A stretch of 64,000 nucleotides of DNA from Paenibacillus sp. RUD330. Its GTDB lineage: Bacteria > Bacillota > Bacilli > Paenibacillales > Paenibacillaceae. The stretch lies in NCBI RefSeq assembly GCF_002243345.2, contig NZ_CP022655.2, positions 4,830,001 through 4,894,000 of the forward strand. Reading direction: 5' to 3'. A program made the translations under genes and the position numbers. Shown here one piece after another: positions 33,864-42,527 of the stretch (position 1 is the stretch's first letter; each line of letters begins with the position of its first letter). The notes under the pieces were generated by a model that ran no database searches, was not told the DNA's origin, and was given only the letters and a program-made list of their open reading frames with translations.

Positions 33864-34739
33864 CTAAAACAACTCCGTCTCCAGCTTGCTTCTCATATAA
33901 TCCCGTACCGCCTGAGACAGATCCTCGCGCTCCAGCGCCATGTCGATCGTTGCCTGCACAAATCCCAGCTTATCACCGACGTCATGCCGGCGTCCCTGGA
34001 ATTTAAAGGCATGCATCGGCAGCACGGAATTCAGCTTCTGCAAGCTGTCCGTCAGCTGGATCTCGCCGTTCTTGCCCGGCTCCGCCCTTTCGAGCAGGCG
34101 GAATACAGCAGGATCGAGCACGTAGCGCCCGACGACAGCCCAATTGGAAGGCGCTTCGCCGGGAGCCGGCTTCTCCACCAGGTTGCGGATGCGGGGGAAC
34201 ATGCCCTCCCCTTCCAGATCCGCGATGCCGTATTTGTGGGTCTGATCCCACGGAACTTCCATGACCGAGACGACCGAAGACCCGGTTTCCCGGTAGAAGT
34301 TCATCATCTCGCCCAGGCATGGCTGCGGCGAGCGCAGGATGTCGTCGCCCAGCAGCACCGCAAAAGGCTCGTTGCCGATGAAGCTGCGGGCGCAGAGCAC
34401 CGCATGGCCGAGGCCGAGCGGCTCCCGCTGGCGGACGTAGACGATGTCGGCCAGCTTGGAAATGCTGCGGACGACCTTCAGCGTCTCCTCGTCGCCTCTT
34501 GCTTCGAGCTCGTTCTCCAGCTCGACCGATTTGTCGAAGTGGTCTTCGATCGCACGCTTGCTGCGGCCGCTGACGATCATGATGCTCTCGATGCCGGATG
34601 CGGCGGCTTCTTCCACGATATATTGAATGGCCGGCTTGTCGATGAGCGGCATCATTTCCTTCGGCTGGGCTTTCGTTGCGGGCAGGAAGCGGGTTCCAAG
34701 ACCTCCTGCGGGTATGATCGCTTTGCGGATATGGGTCAA
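33864..34739 (-). CDS. galU: UTP--glucose-1-phosphate uridylyltransferase
   Basis: A 291-residue enzyme making UDP-glucose for teichoic acids, glycolipids and polysaccharides. The nucleotide loop IPAGGLGTRFLPATKAQPKEM is at the N-terminus, with LLGDDIL, VEKPAPGEAPSNWAVVGRYVL and GRRHDVGDKLGFV further on. The first codon is TTG at 34739, with AAGGAG eleven bases upstream; no ATG fits the conserved N-terminus. It is a single gene with its own terminator. Confidence 0.96.
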   Translation of the reverse strand: MTHIRKAIIPAGGLGTRFLPATKAQPKEMMPLIDKPAIQYIVEEAAASGIESIMIVSGRSKRAIEDHFDKSVELENELEARGDEETLKVVRSISKLADIVYVRQREPLGLGHAVLCARSFIGNEPFAVLLGDDILRSPQPCLGEMMNFYRETGSSVVSVMEVPWDQTHKYGIADLEGEGMFPRIRNLVEKPAPGEAPSNWAVVGRYVLDPAVFRLLERAEPGKNGEIQLTDSLQKLNSVLPMHAFKFQGRRHDVGDKLGFVQATIDMALEREDLSQAVRDYMRSKLETELF

Positions 34740-35139
34740 GTCGGGTCCAACTCCTTCGTCATGATGGGAACATGGCCGGATCCGGCCAAGAAATTGCGGT
34801 ATGTAACCAGTGCCGATTCCGTTGCTTCCAGTTTACCAATTCTTGTCGAAAGGCGCCAGCGGACGTATGGGAGAGCCGCCAAGGGGCACCATTCAGGTAT
34901 ATGCACAGCGGCGTTCCGCATGATCATAACCGAAAATATAAGCATCGGCAGAGCAAGACGCAAGGCACAGACGATCCGGGTGCAAGTGAAGCAAGCCCGA
35001 ATCCAGTGAGGATAGGCGTTTGTATACTGTATCCAAACGAAGGCGGGAATAACCGATTCAGCCGCAGCCGAGCAACGGCATCAAACCCGATGTCCCCATC
35101 CGGCTGCCCTCGGAATGATTCAGCCCTGAAACAAATCCG
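34740..35139. other. 400-bp gap between galU and the MFS gene
   Basis: Holds the galU ribosome site at its left end. A 75-codon frame on the minus strand (34736-34963) has no convincing start or composition. Nothing else is recognised. Confidence 0.5.
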
Positions 35140-35167
35140 TTGTCTTATACTCAAATTTGAATATAAT
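35140..35167 (+). promoter_or_regulatory. Promoter of the MFS gene with palindromic operator filling the spacer
   Basis: TTGTCT (35140-35145) and TATAAT (35162-35167) are 16 bases apart. The sequence from 35146 to 35165 is a 20-base near-palindrome centred on TCAAATTTGA with one mismatched pair, well placed for a MarR- or TetR-type repressor. Confidence 0.65.
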
Positions 35168-35210
35168 AAGAATGGATCTTAATTTGCAGGTGAAAGAAGG
35201 AGTGAATTCC

Positions 35211-36739
35211 ATGTCGGAGACAGGCGCGCGCCAGACCCGATTCGTCGTAGCCGGCCTCATGCTGGCTATTCTGATGTCAGCCATGGACAACACGATCGTC
35301 GCTACCGCCATGGGGCGGATCGTCGATGATCTCGGCGGATACGACCAGCTCGTATGGGTGACATCCGCTTATATGATCGCCCTCATGGCAGGCACGCCGA
35401 TTTTCGGCAAGCTGTCGGACATGTACGGCCGCAAGCGGTTCTTTATTTTCGGCATCATCGTGTTCCTGCTCGGCTCCGCGCTGTGCGGCACGGCGGGCAG
35501 CATCACCCAGCTGAGCGTGTACCGGGCCATCCAGGGCATCGGCGGCGGAGCTCTCATGCCGATCGCGTTCACGATCGTATTCGATATTTTCCCTCCGGAG
35601 AAGCGCGGCAAGATGTCCGGCCTGTTCGGAGCCGTATTCGGCATCTCGAGCATTTTCGGACCGCTGCTCGGCGCGGTCATCACCGACCACATCGGCTGGG
35701 AGTGGGTGTTCTACATTAATATCCCGCTCGGCATTCTCGCTCTGTTCTTCATCGGGTCCTATTACAAGGAATCCCTCTCCCATTCCAAGCAGCGCATCGA
35801 CTGGGTCGGCGCGTTCACTCTCGTCGGAGCCATCGTCTGTCTCATGTTCGCCCTGGAGCTGGGTGGCCAGAAATACGCTTGGGACTCCGGCATGATTCTC
35901 GGCCTGTTCGCCGGATTCGTCGTGTTGCTGGCGGTGTTCCTGTATACGGAAACGAAAGTCGCCGAGCCGATCATCTCGTTCAAAATGTTCCGCAAGCGGC
36001 TGTTCGCCAGCAGCGTGCTGACCTCCTTGTTCTACGGCTCGACCTTCATCATCGCCACGATCTACATTCCGATCTTCATCCAAGGCGTGTACGGCGGCTC
36101 GGCGACCAACTCCGGCCTGCTGCTCATGCCGATGATGATCGGCTCCGTCGTGGGCAGCCAGGTCGGCGGCTTCCTCACCACCAAGCTGAGCTTCCGCTCC
36201 ATCATGATGATCTCGGCGGTGTTCTTCCTGGCCGGCGTCGTCTCTCTCGGCTTCATCAGCCCGGATACGGCCCGCTTCGTCGTGACGCTGGAGATGATCC
36301 TGCTCGGCTTCGGCGTCGGCTACTCCTTCTCCGTGCTGAACATGGCCGCCATCGACGGCTTCGACATGCGCCAGCGCGGGGCGGCTACCGCCACGACGAC
36401 GTTCATGCGCTCCCTCGGCATGACGCTCGGCATTACGATCTTCGGCATCATCCAGCGCAACATCTTCACCTCGCGCCTGGAAACCGCATTCGGAGGCAAG
36501 GCGCCGATCGGCGGCGGAGGCAAGGCAACCAGCAGTTCCTTACGCCTGAAGGCCGCAAGGAAATTCCCGCCGAAGTGCTGAACAAAATCGAGGCCGCGCT
36601 CGCGACTTCCATCTCCCACACCTTCCTGTGGGCTCTTATTCCGGCCGTAGCGGCCGTCGTCATGGTCCTGCTCATGCCGGGCACCCGCATGACGATGACC
36701 CGCAAGCCCGAGGCCAAGCAAGAGCTCCGCACGGAGTAG
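35211..36739 (+). pseudogene. DHA2-family MFS efflux transporter, frameshifted near the C-terminus
   Basis: The frame from ATG 35211 (AAGGAG upstream) codes for an EmrB/QacA-like pump with AILMSAMDNTIVATAMGRIV, GKLSDMYGRKRF (motif A) and GISSIFGPLLGAVITDHIGW (motif C), then runs into a spurious tail and stops at 36581. From about 36515 the neighbouring frame continues naturally with FLTPEGRKEIPAEVLNKIEA, a last membrane segment (TFLWALIPAVAAVVMVLLM) and a basic end at 36739. One base is therefore missing, or two extra, within about 36505-36530. The full protein would have near 509 residues and 14 membrane segments; the frameshifted product lacks the last one. A true mutation or a sequence error are both possible; I see no slippery heptamer for programmed shifting. 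Confidence 0.85.
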
Positions 36740-36771
36740 CCCCGGCGTCGACAGCATTCCAAGCCCGCTTG

Positions 36772-36799
36772 AAAGGTCCCTGAAAAGGGGCCTTTTTTT
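36772..36799 (+). terminator. Terminator of the MFS gene
   Basis: AAAGGTCCCT and AGGGGCCTTT hairpin followed by T run. Confidence 0.8.
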
Positions 36800-36827
36800 C
36801 ATTTCGGCCGCCTTCGGGGAGCAGGCC

Positions 36828-36856
36828 TTGACAGTCGGCCGGGAGTTCATTATATT
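36828..36856 (+). promoter_or_regulatory. Sigma-A promoter of dps
   Basis: TTGACA (36828-36833), a 17-base spacer and TATATT (36851-36856). Confidence 0.8.
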
Positions 36857-36866
36857 TAATACTAGA

Positions 36867-36881
36867 TAATAATTATTATAA
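36867..36881. promoter_or_regulatory. PerR box of dps
   Basis: TAATAATTATTATAA matches the PerR consensus (TTATAAT-N-ATTATAA) at 14 of 15 positions and lies just after the -10 box, where a repressor would block transcription. Confidence 0.8.
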
Positions 36882-36898
36882 ATAAGGAGCTGATCCGC

Positions 36899-37360
36899 AT
36901 GACCGCCTCATCCGCTGCAGCCGTCCCGTCCGTTGCTCAAGTCCTCAATCTCCAGCTGGCCAATTGGAGCATTCTGTATGTGAAGCTTCACCAGTACCAC
37001 TGGTATGTCAAAGGCCCCCAATTTTTCACCCTGCACGAGAAATTCCAGGCTCTCTACGAAGAGGCCGCCATTCATGTCGACGAGCTCGCGGAGCGGCTGC
37101 TGGCGGTCGGAGGCCGGCCGCTGGCCAGCATGAAAGCTTATCTGGAGACGGCTACCGTCCAGGAAGCGGCCGGCAGCGAATCCGCCATCGCCATGGTCCG
37201 GTCGGTCTCGGCCGACTTCAGGAGCATGATCGGCGAGCTCAAGGAAGGAATGGCCGCCGCTCAAAGCCGGCAGGACGAAACGACGGCCGATATGCTGCTG
37301 GCCATCCATACGTCGCTGGAGAAGCATGTCTGGATGCTGGATGCCTTCACAGCCGAATAA
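36899..37360 (+). CDS. dps: Dps-family iron-storing DNA-protection protein
   Basis: A 153-residue ferritin-like protein (MrgA/Dps type) that oxidises and stores iron and shields DNA from peroxide. The ferroxidase residues lie in [44 protein letters not shown]. The four-helix pattern and length are standard. The ATG at 36899 follows AAGGAG. A PerR box overlaps the promoter region, giving peroxide induction. B. subtilis mrgA is a classic PerR target, so the assignment agrees with known regulation. Confidence 0.95.
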   Translation: MTASSAAAVPSVAQVLNLQLANWSILYVKLHQYHWYVKGPQFFTLHEKFQALYEEAAIHVDELAERLLAVGGRPLASMKAYLETATVQEAAGSESAIAMVRSVSADFRSMIGELKEGMAAAQSRQDETTADMLLAIHTSLEKHVWMLDAFTAE

Positions 37361-37363
37361 AGC

Positions 37364-37409
37364 AAAAAAAGGTTCGCGCAGCCATCTTCAGATGGCTTCC
37401 GGACCTTTT
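37364..37409. terminator. Bidirectional terminator between dps and ykuK
   Basis: AAAAGGT-CG..AGCCATCT and AGATGGCT..CG-ACCTTTT pair with A and T tracts on both sides. Confidence 0.85.
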
Positions 37410-37429
37410 CGAGCTTTTCTGCCTGCGCT

Positions 37430-38032
37430 CTACATGACGATCCTTGCCGGCCGCTTGGTATAGCGGTTCGCATAGCTCGAAGCGCAGTATGCCTCCGGCT
37501 TGACGCGGGGCACATAGCTGCCGATCGTCTCCACGCGGGCGATCATCTCCTGGACGTACAGATGGGTCGGATTGAGGCAAGGCTCCGTTCCGGCATCGAT
37601 GTCGATGAACGTCCGGAGCTCGGCTCCCTGGTAGACGTAAGGCAGAATCAGATCCTCCATCCCGGGCACGATGCGATGCTCCTCCAGATAAGCGGCCATC
37701 TCCTGGGAGAGAGAAGTCTCGAAGGCCAGCTTCTCGCGGATCGAAGCCAGCTCTCTGTTCAGCACGAAGGGCCTGTAGCACGCCCAAGCCCCTTTGCCCA
37801 CCCGTCTTAGAACAAGGCCGGTAATGAATTTGGTATGGCTCGGATGAACCTGGGAGTCCGTTCCGATGGCGAAATGATACGCTGCCCGGGGATCCTCCCT
37901 TATGAAAGACATCATCCGCTCGGCGACCTCGCCCAAGGTCAGATGCTGCTCCTTGACGTTGTGAAATCGAAGCCTGTTGCGGCAATCATGGGATTCCGGC
38001 TGTCTCTTGGACTTCGTCACGCTAGCTCTCAC
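37430..38032 (-). CDS. ykuK: YkuK-like RNase H-fold protein (DUF458)
   Basis: A 200-residue protein of the DUF458/YkuK family, predicted to have an RNase H-like fold: YHFAIGTDSQVHPSHTKFITGLVL with the conserved Asp58, and ELRTFIDIDAGTEPCLNPTHLYVQEMIARVE. Function is not established; the acidic residues could bind metal. The first codon is GTG at 38032 with GAGGG upstream; the first 20 residues are basic and may not be conserved. Single gene sharing a terminator with dps. Confidence 0.88.
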   Translation of the reverse strand: MRASVTKSKRQPESHDCRNRLRFHNVKEQHLTLGEVAERMMSFIREDPRAAYHFAIGTDSQVHPSHTKFITGLVLRRVGKGAWACYRPFVLNRELASIREKLAFETSLSQEMAAYLEEHRIVPGMEDLILPYVYQGAELRTFIDIDAGTEPCLNPTHLYVQEMIARVETIGSYVPRVKPEAYCASSYANRYTKRPARIVM

Positions 38033-38285
38033 CCGCCCTCGCTGTCTTACCGTCAGCTTATGCTTGGATAGCCGCGCCTATGAACCGGCCCAAGCAGCAG
38101 GCGCTCCTCCGGCCGGGCTGCAGCGCTGCTCAGCAAGCCGTCGCCGGCATTGCTCGTACGTGCTAAAGGGCTGCCCAATTGCGGAAGCCGGCCGGAATAA
38201 GCCCCGTGCTCAGCTCTCCGTCGTCCCTGCCGAGGACAAGCTGCTCCCCTTGCCCGCCGCCTTTTCGACAGACCGTGCTTGGGCA

Positions 38286-38336
38286 TAAAAAAAAGCCGCA
38301 TCCAAGCCTCGCCGAAACGAGGACAGGATGCGGCTG
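38286..38336 (-). terminator. Terminator of the FAH-family / ABC-F operon
   Basis: Minus strand: AGCCGCATCC pairs with GGATGCGGCT, followed by eight T. The 250 bp to the left show no gene. Confidence 0.85.
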
Positions 38337-38350
38337 TTCCATGCATGCGG

Positions 38351-39001
38351 TCAAACGAGGGAGACAATCGAGGAAGCGACCTTCTCCCCGTTCCAGAGAG
38401 CGCTCAGCTCCTCGCCGTCCCGAAGGGCGGCGACGCCGGCCGGCGTGCCGGTGAAGACGATGTCTCCCCGGCGCAGGCCGTAACGGCTGCCGATATGCTC
38501 CGCGAGCACATCCGGACTGAAGATCATGTCCCGGGCGTTGCCCAGCTGGGCGACCTCGGTGCCGCGCAGCAAGGCGAAGTCGGCGGCCTCCAGGCCGGCC
38601 ATGCCCGGATAGGGCCGCCACGGGCCGATCGGAGCCGAGTTCCGGAAGCCTTTGGCGGCGAGCCATGGATGGCCTTTGTCCTTGAGCCTGCTCTGCACGT
38701 CGCGCAGCGTCAGGTCGAGGCCGAGCGCCATCGCGTCGAACAGCTCGTCGGCTCCGACTCCCGGCTCCCAGTCGCGTCCCGCGCGAAGCACGATCTCCAG
38801 CTCGAAATGCACCTCGCCTTCTCCGCCCGGCAGCTCGACGGCTCTTCCGTCCATCGGAATCAGCGAATGGGTCGGCTTGGTGAACACCATCGGGGATTTC
38901 GGCACTTCGTTGCCGAGCTCGAGGGCATGCAGCCGGTAGTTGCGGCCGATGCAATAGATGTTGCGTACGGACTCCAGGCTAAAGTCTTCATAGGCACTCA
39001 T
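38351..39001 (-). CDS. Fumarylacetoacetate hydrolase-family protein
   Basis: A 216-residue enzyme of the FAH family (acylpyruvate hydrolase, oxaloacetate tautomerase or related). Motifs: IGRNYRLHALELGNEVPKSP, HFELEIVLRAG with the metal-binding Glu residues, LGLDLTLRDVQ, GHPWLAAKGFRNSAPIG and GDIVFTGTPAGV. It starts 6 bp after the ABC-F gene, so the two are co-transcribed, without an evident functional link. Exact substrate unknown. Confidence 0.93.
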   Translation of the reverse strand: MSAYEDFSLESVRNIYCIGRNYRLHALELGNEVPKSPMVFTKPTHSLIPMDGRAVELPGGEGEVHFELEIVLRAGRDWEPGVGADELFDAMALGLDLTLRDVQSRLKDKGHPWLAAKGFRNSAPIGPWRPYPGMAGLEAADFALLRGTEVAQLGNARDMIFSPDVLAEHIGSRYGLRRGDIVFTGTPAGVAALRDGEELSALWNGEKVASSIVSLV

Positions 39002-39007
39002 GAAAGG

Positions 39008-40948
39008 TCAGCTCCTGTTTTTCGCTTTTTGGGCTTCGATTTGTTCCGCAAGCTCGTTCAGATAGGTCCAGCGCTCCATCCATTCCTCCAGCTTCGCCTC
39101 CAGGCTCTCCTGGCGGGCCATCAGCTCCTGCAGGCGCACCGAATCGCTTCCCGAGGCGCCCATATCCTCTTGGACCCGCTCCAGCTCGGCTTCCGCCTCC
39201 GCGATGCGTCCGTCGATCGCCTCGAAATCCTTCTGCTCCTGGTAAGACATGCGCAGCTTGGCTTCCTTGCGCGGAGCTTCGGCCGTCCCTCCCGCCTGGG
39301 CGGCGGACGGAGTTGGAGCAATCGGCCTGGAGGAGGCGTCCGGGGGACTTCCCTTCTTCTGCGCCTGCTCCTCGTAATCCGAATAATTGCCGGTATGCTC
39401 CGTGATGGCGCCGTCCTCGAACGCGAAGATCCGGTCCACCGTCCGGTCCAGGAAGTACCGGTCATGGGAGACGACCAGCACGACGCCGGGGAAGTCGTCG
39501 AGGTAATCCTCCAGCACGCCGAGCGTCGCGATGTCGAGATCGTTGGTCGGCTCGTCGAGCAGCAGCACGTTCGGAGCGCCGCTCAGGATGCGCAGCAGCT
39601 GCAGGCGGCGCTTCTCCCCGCCCGACAGCTTGGAGATCGGGGACCATTGCATCGCCGGAGGGAACAGGAACCGCTCCAGCAGCTGCCCGGCGCTGATCGT
39701 CGTGCCGTCGCCGGTGCGGACCTGCTCCGCCTGCTCGCGGATGTATTCGATGACGCGCATCGACTCGTCCATTTCCTCATGCTCCTGCGAGAAATAACCG
39801 AGCTTGACGGTCGGGCCGAGCACGACCTGACCGCTGTCCGGCTCCATCCGGCCGGCGATCAGCTTCAGCAGCGTCGACTTGCCGCTGCCGTTGCGTCCGA
39901 TGATGCCGACCCTGTCTTCCGGCACGGCGATGTAGCTGAAGCCGTTGATCAGCGACCGGTCTCCATAGCCTTTGCCCACATCCTCCAGCTCGATGATCTT
40001 GCGCCCCAGCCTGGAGGAGGCGACGGACAGGTCCAGCTTGCCGGATGCCTTGCCCGGCCCCGCCTCCTTGAGCTCCTCGAAGCGCTCGATCCGCGCCTTC
40101 TGCTTCGTCGAGCGCGCCTTGGCGCCGCGGCGGATCCAGGCGAGCTCGTTGCGCAGCAGATTCTGGCGCTTGGACTCGCTCGCCGCCTCCCGCTCCTCGC
40201 GCTCCAGCTTCAGCTCCAGGAACCGGCTGTAGTTGGCCGTATAGAAGAAAGCCCGGCCCTGGTCCAGCTCGATGACGCGATTGCTGACCCGATCAAGGAA
40301 GTAGCGGTCATGCGTCACCATGAGCAGCGCGCCGCGCCGTTTTTGCAGCATGCTTTCCAGCCACGCGACAGACTCGTTGTCGATATGGTTGGTAGGCTCG
40401 TCCAGAATGAGCACGTCCGATGGCGACAGCAGCGCGGCGGCCATCGCCACCCGCTTGCGCTGGCCTCCGGACAGCGTGCCGAGCTTCGCCTCGTAGCTCG
40501 TTATGCCGAGCTTGGAGAGAGCCGTGCGGGCTTCGCTTTCCAGCTGCCAGGCATCCTGCTCGTCCATGGCCGCATTGGCCCGGAGCAGGCGTTCCTGCAG
40601 CGCCGCATCCGAGCTGCTGCGCTCGAGCGCCTCCAGCGCCGCCGCATAGTCCCGCACGGCCCGCAGCTGAGGCGAATCCCCGCTGAGCACATGCTCAAGC
40701 ACGGTTTCCTCCGGATCGAACTCCAGGTTCTGGAGCAGCATCCGCACGCTGACGCGCGGCGGAATGACGACGCTGCCGCTGTCGGCGGGCTCGATACCCG
40801 CAATCGCCTTCAGAAACGTCGACTTCCCTGTTCCGTTCACTCCGATGATGCCGATTTTATCGCCGTCGGAGATTCCGAAGCTTACGTCTTCAAACAGTTT
40901 TTTCTCCCCGTAGGTTTTGGAAAGATGCTCTACCGATAACAGATGCAT
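39008..40948 (-). CDS. ABC-F family ATPase, Uup/YfmR-like
   Basis: A 646-residue soluble protein with two ATPase domains: Walker A GVNGTGKST and GRNGSGKST, signatures LSGGQRKRV and LSGGEKRRL, Walker B VLILDEPTNHID and VLLLDEPTNDLD. A linker (LAWIRRGAKARSTKQKARIERFEEL) separates them. No membrane part. After the second ATPase comes a Pro/Ala linker and a C-terminal coiled coil (EAEAELERVQEDMGASGSDS...) typical of Uup. ABC-F proteins act on ribosomes; Uup/YfmR relieve stalls or help ribosome assembly. Confidence 0.93.
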   Translation of the reverse strand: MHLLSVEHLSKTYGEKKLFEDVSFGISDGDKIGIIGVNGTGKSTFLKAIAGIEPADSGSVVIPPRVSVRMLLQNLEFDPEETVLEHVLSGDSPQLRAVRDYAAALEALERSSSDAALQERLLRANAAMDEQDAWQLESEARTALSKLGITSYEAKLGTLSGGQRKRVAMAAALLSPSDVLILDEPTNHIDNESVAWLESMLQKRRGALLMVTHDRYFLDRVSNRVIELDQGRAFFYTANYSRFLELKLEREEREAASESKRQNLLRNELAWIRRGAKARSTKQKARIERFEELKEAGPGKASGKLDLSVASSRLGRKIIELEDVGKGYGDRSLINGFSYIAVPEDRVGIIGRNGSGKSTLLKLIAGRMEPDSGQVVLGPTVKLGYFSQEHEEMDESMRVIEYIREQAEQVRTGDGTTISAGQLLERFLFPPAMQWSPISKLSGGEKRRLQLLRILSGAPNVLLLDEPTNDLDIATLGVLEDYLDDFPGVVLVVSHDRYFLDRTVDRIFAFEDGAITEHTGNYSDYEEQAQKKGSPPDASSRPIAPTPSAAQAGGTAEAPRKEAKLRMSYQEQKDFEAIDGRIAEAEAELERVQEDMGASGSDSVRLQELMARQESLEAKLEEWMERWTYLNELAEQIEAQKAKNRS

Positions 40949-41136
40949 ATCAGGCCCCGACTTTCTTGTTTTCTCGTCCTTCCATCATACCACAACTTGG
41001 CGGCTGCGCAGCCGGCCGTCCGGTTCCGGACGTGAAGCACATAAGCGAAAATCATTTCCATGTCAGCTCTGTCTTCATTTTCTGTTCATTTTGACAAAGT
41101 AGGATAGGACGTAATCCTTGAAGCGAGGTGGATTCG

Positions 41137-41505
41137 ATGAAACGGCGAATCGGCAAATGGAGAAAGTGGCAAATCGGCGCCGGCGGAGCGGCAGCCCTTT
41201 TCGTTTTGTTCAGCACCGTGCAGAACAGCACGGCTTTCCAGGAAAAGATCCTGTCCGGGGGGACGGCATCCGGCGGTTCGGATTCCACCTTCGCCAATCC
41301 GGACAAGCTCATGGAGGATTGGCAATCGGGAAGCACGGACGGCAGCGGCTCGGCCGACGGATCAGCCGGCAAGCCCGCGGGCAGGCACGGCAGGAGAGGC
41401 GGCTCCTTCCCGTCCGAAGGAGCGGCAGGCGGCGGCAATGCTGGCGGAAGCTGGAGCCAATCCGACAGCGGCGGGGGCATGGGCTCCCGCTCCGGAGGGT
41501 CCTGA
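41137..41505 (+). CDS. Small membrane-anchored Gly/Ser-rich protein
   Basis: A 122-residue protein with a basic N-terminus (KRRIGKWRKW), one membrane segment (IGAGGAAALFVLFSTV) and an external tail that is mostly Gly, Ser and Asp (GSTDGSGSADGSAG, SQSDSGGGMGSRSGGS). I do not recognise it. ATG at 41137 has GAGG eight bases upstream. It is the first gene of an operon with apbE and a ferric-reductase-like protein. It lacks the SGAT motif that ApbE modifies, so it is not an obvious flavin carrier; a surface anchor is possible. Confidence 0.72.
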   Translation: MKRRIGKWRKWQIGAGGAAALFVLFSTVQNSTAFQEKILSGGTASGGSDSTFANPDKLMEDWQSGSTDGSGSADGSAGKPAGRHGRRGGSFPSEGAAGGGNAGGSWSQSDSGGGMGSRSGGS

Positions 41506-41507
41506 CC

Positions 41508-42527
41508 ATGCCGGCCGAATCCCGAATCACGTTGAGGGCGATGAATACGGACATAACGGCCATTCTCCGCTGGCCTGACGATCGGACTCCCGATACGCCG
41601 GCTTATCATTCGCTGGTCAGCCGCTGGTTCCGCGATGTCGAGGCGAGGTTCAGCCGTTTTTTGCCCGGCAGCGAGCTCTGCGCCCTCAACCGGACGGCCG
41701 GCTCCTGGCAGTTCGTATCGCCGATGATGGAGGAGGTGCTGTCGCTGGCGCTGGAATGCAGCCGGCAGACGGGCGGCGCCTTCCACCCCGGCCTGCTCCG
41801 CCAGCTGCAGCGGGAGGGCTATCGCCGCTCCTTCGAGCATGCGTACACCTTCCGGCCTGCCGAAGCCTCCGGGCAAGCGGGAATCAAACCGGATATGGGA
41901 AGTCACGCCGCAGCTGTTGCCCAAGCCGTGCCGTTCGAGCTTGACGGACGCATGGGCGCGGTTCGGCTCGCTCCCAGCAGCGAGCTCGATCTCGGCGGCA
42001 TCGTCAAGGGCTGGGCCGCCGACCGGCTCGCCGGCTGGCTGCGCCGGCGGCACGGCTTTCCCTCCGGCATCGTCAACGCCGGAGGAGACCTCAGCGTATG
42101 GCAGGAAGACAAGGACGCCCCTTCTTCCACGATTGCCATCGAGGATCCCTGGGACACCGTCAGGGATGCGGCGCGCCTGTCGCTGAAGCACGGAGCCGCA
42201 GCAACCTCCTCCACCTTGAAGCGGCGCTGGGGAGAGGACGGATCCGGCCTTCATCATCTCATCGACCCCCTTACCGGGCGCAGCGCGGCCAGCGGCGTCG
42301 TTCAGGCGACTGTCGCCGGAGCGGAGGCTGCCGAATGCGAGGCCTGGTCCAAAACCTTCTGCATCTGCGGGCTGGAGGAGGGCGCGTCCCGAATGAAGCT
42401 CGGCGCTCCCGGCTGCGAGGCCGCCGTCATCACGGACAAGCGCCGGCTGATCCTGATTCCTTCACGGAATCCCGGACGCTTCGTCTGGGAGCCCGGCACG
42501 CTGACAATCCAGGAGGCGACGATATGA
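41508..42527 (+). CDS. apbE: FAD:protein FMN transferase ApbE
   Basis: A 339-residue enzyme that attaches FMN covalently to threonine or serine of target flavoproteins. Motifs: MNTDITAIL at the N-terminus, ELDLGGIVKGWAADRLAGWLR, GIVNAGGDLSVW, HHLIDPLTGRSA and the metal-binding AECEAWSKT region. No lipoprotein signal is present, so it seems cytoplasmic, unlike the proteobacterial form. ATG at 41508 lies 2 bp after the previous stop and the gene overlaps the next by 4 bp. Context suggests it flavinylates a membrane electron carrier. Confidence 0.93.
   Translation: MPAESRITLRAMNTDITAILRWPDDRTPDTPAYHSLVSRWFRDVEARFSRFLPGSELCALNRTAGSWQFVSPMMEEVLSLALECSRQTGGAFHPGLLRQLQREGYRRSFEHAYTFRPAEASGQAGIKPDMGSHAAAVAQAVPFELDGRMGAVRLAPSSELDLGGIVKGWAADRLAGWLRRRHGFPSGIVNAGGDLSVWQEDKDAPSSTIAIEDPWDTVRDAARLSLKHGAAATSSTLKRRWGEDGSGLHHLIDPLTGRSAASGVVQATVAGAEAAECEAWSKTFCICGLEEGASRMKLGAPGCEAAVITDKRRLILIPSRNPGRFVWEPGTLTIQEATI

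Noticed and set aside
34736-34963. 75-codon frame ending on the galU start
   Set aside because: No ribosome site or recognisable composition; its overlap with galU comes from reading through the galU ribosome-binding region.
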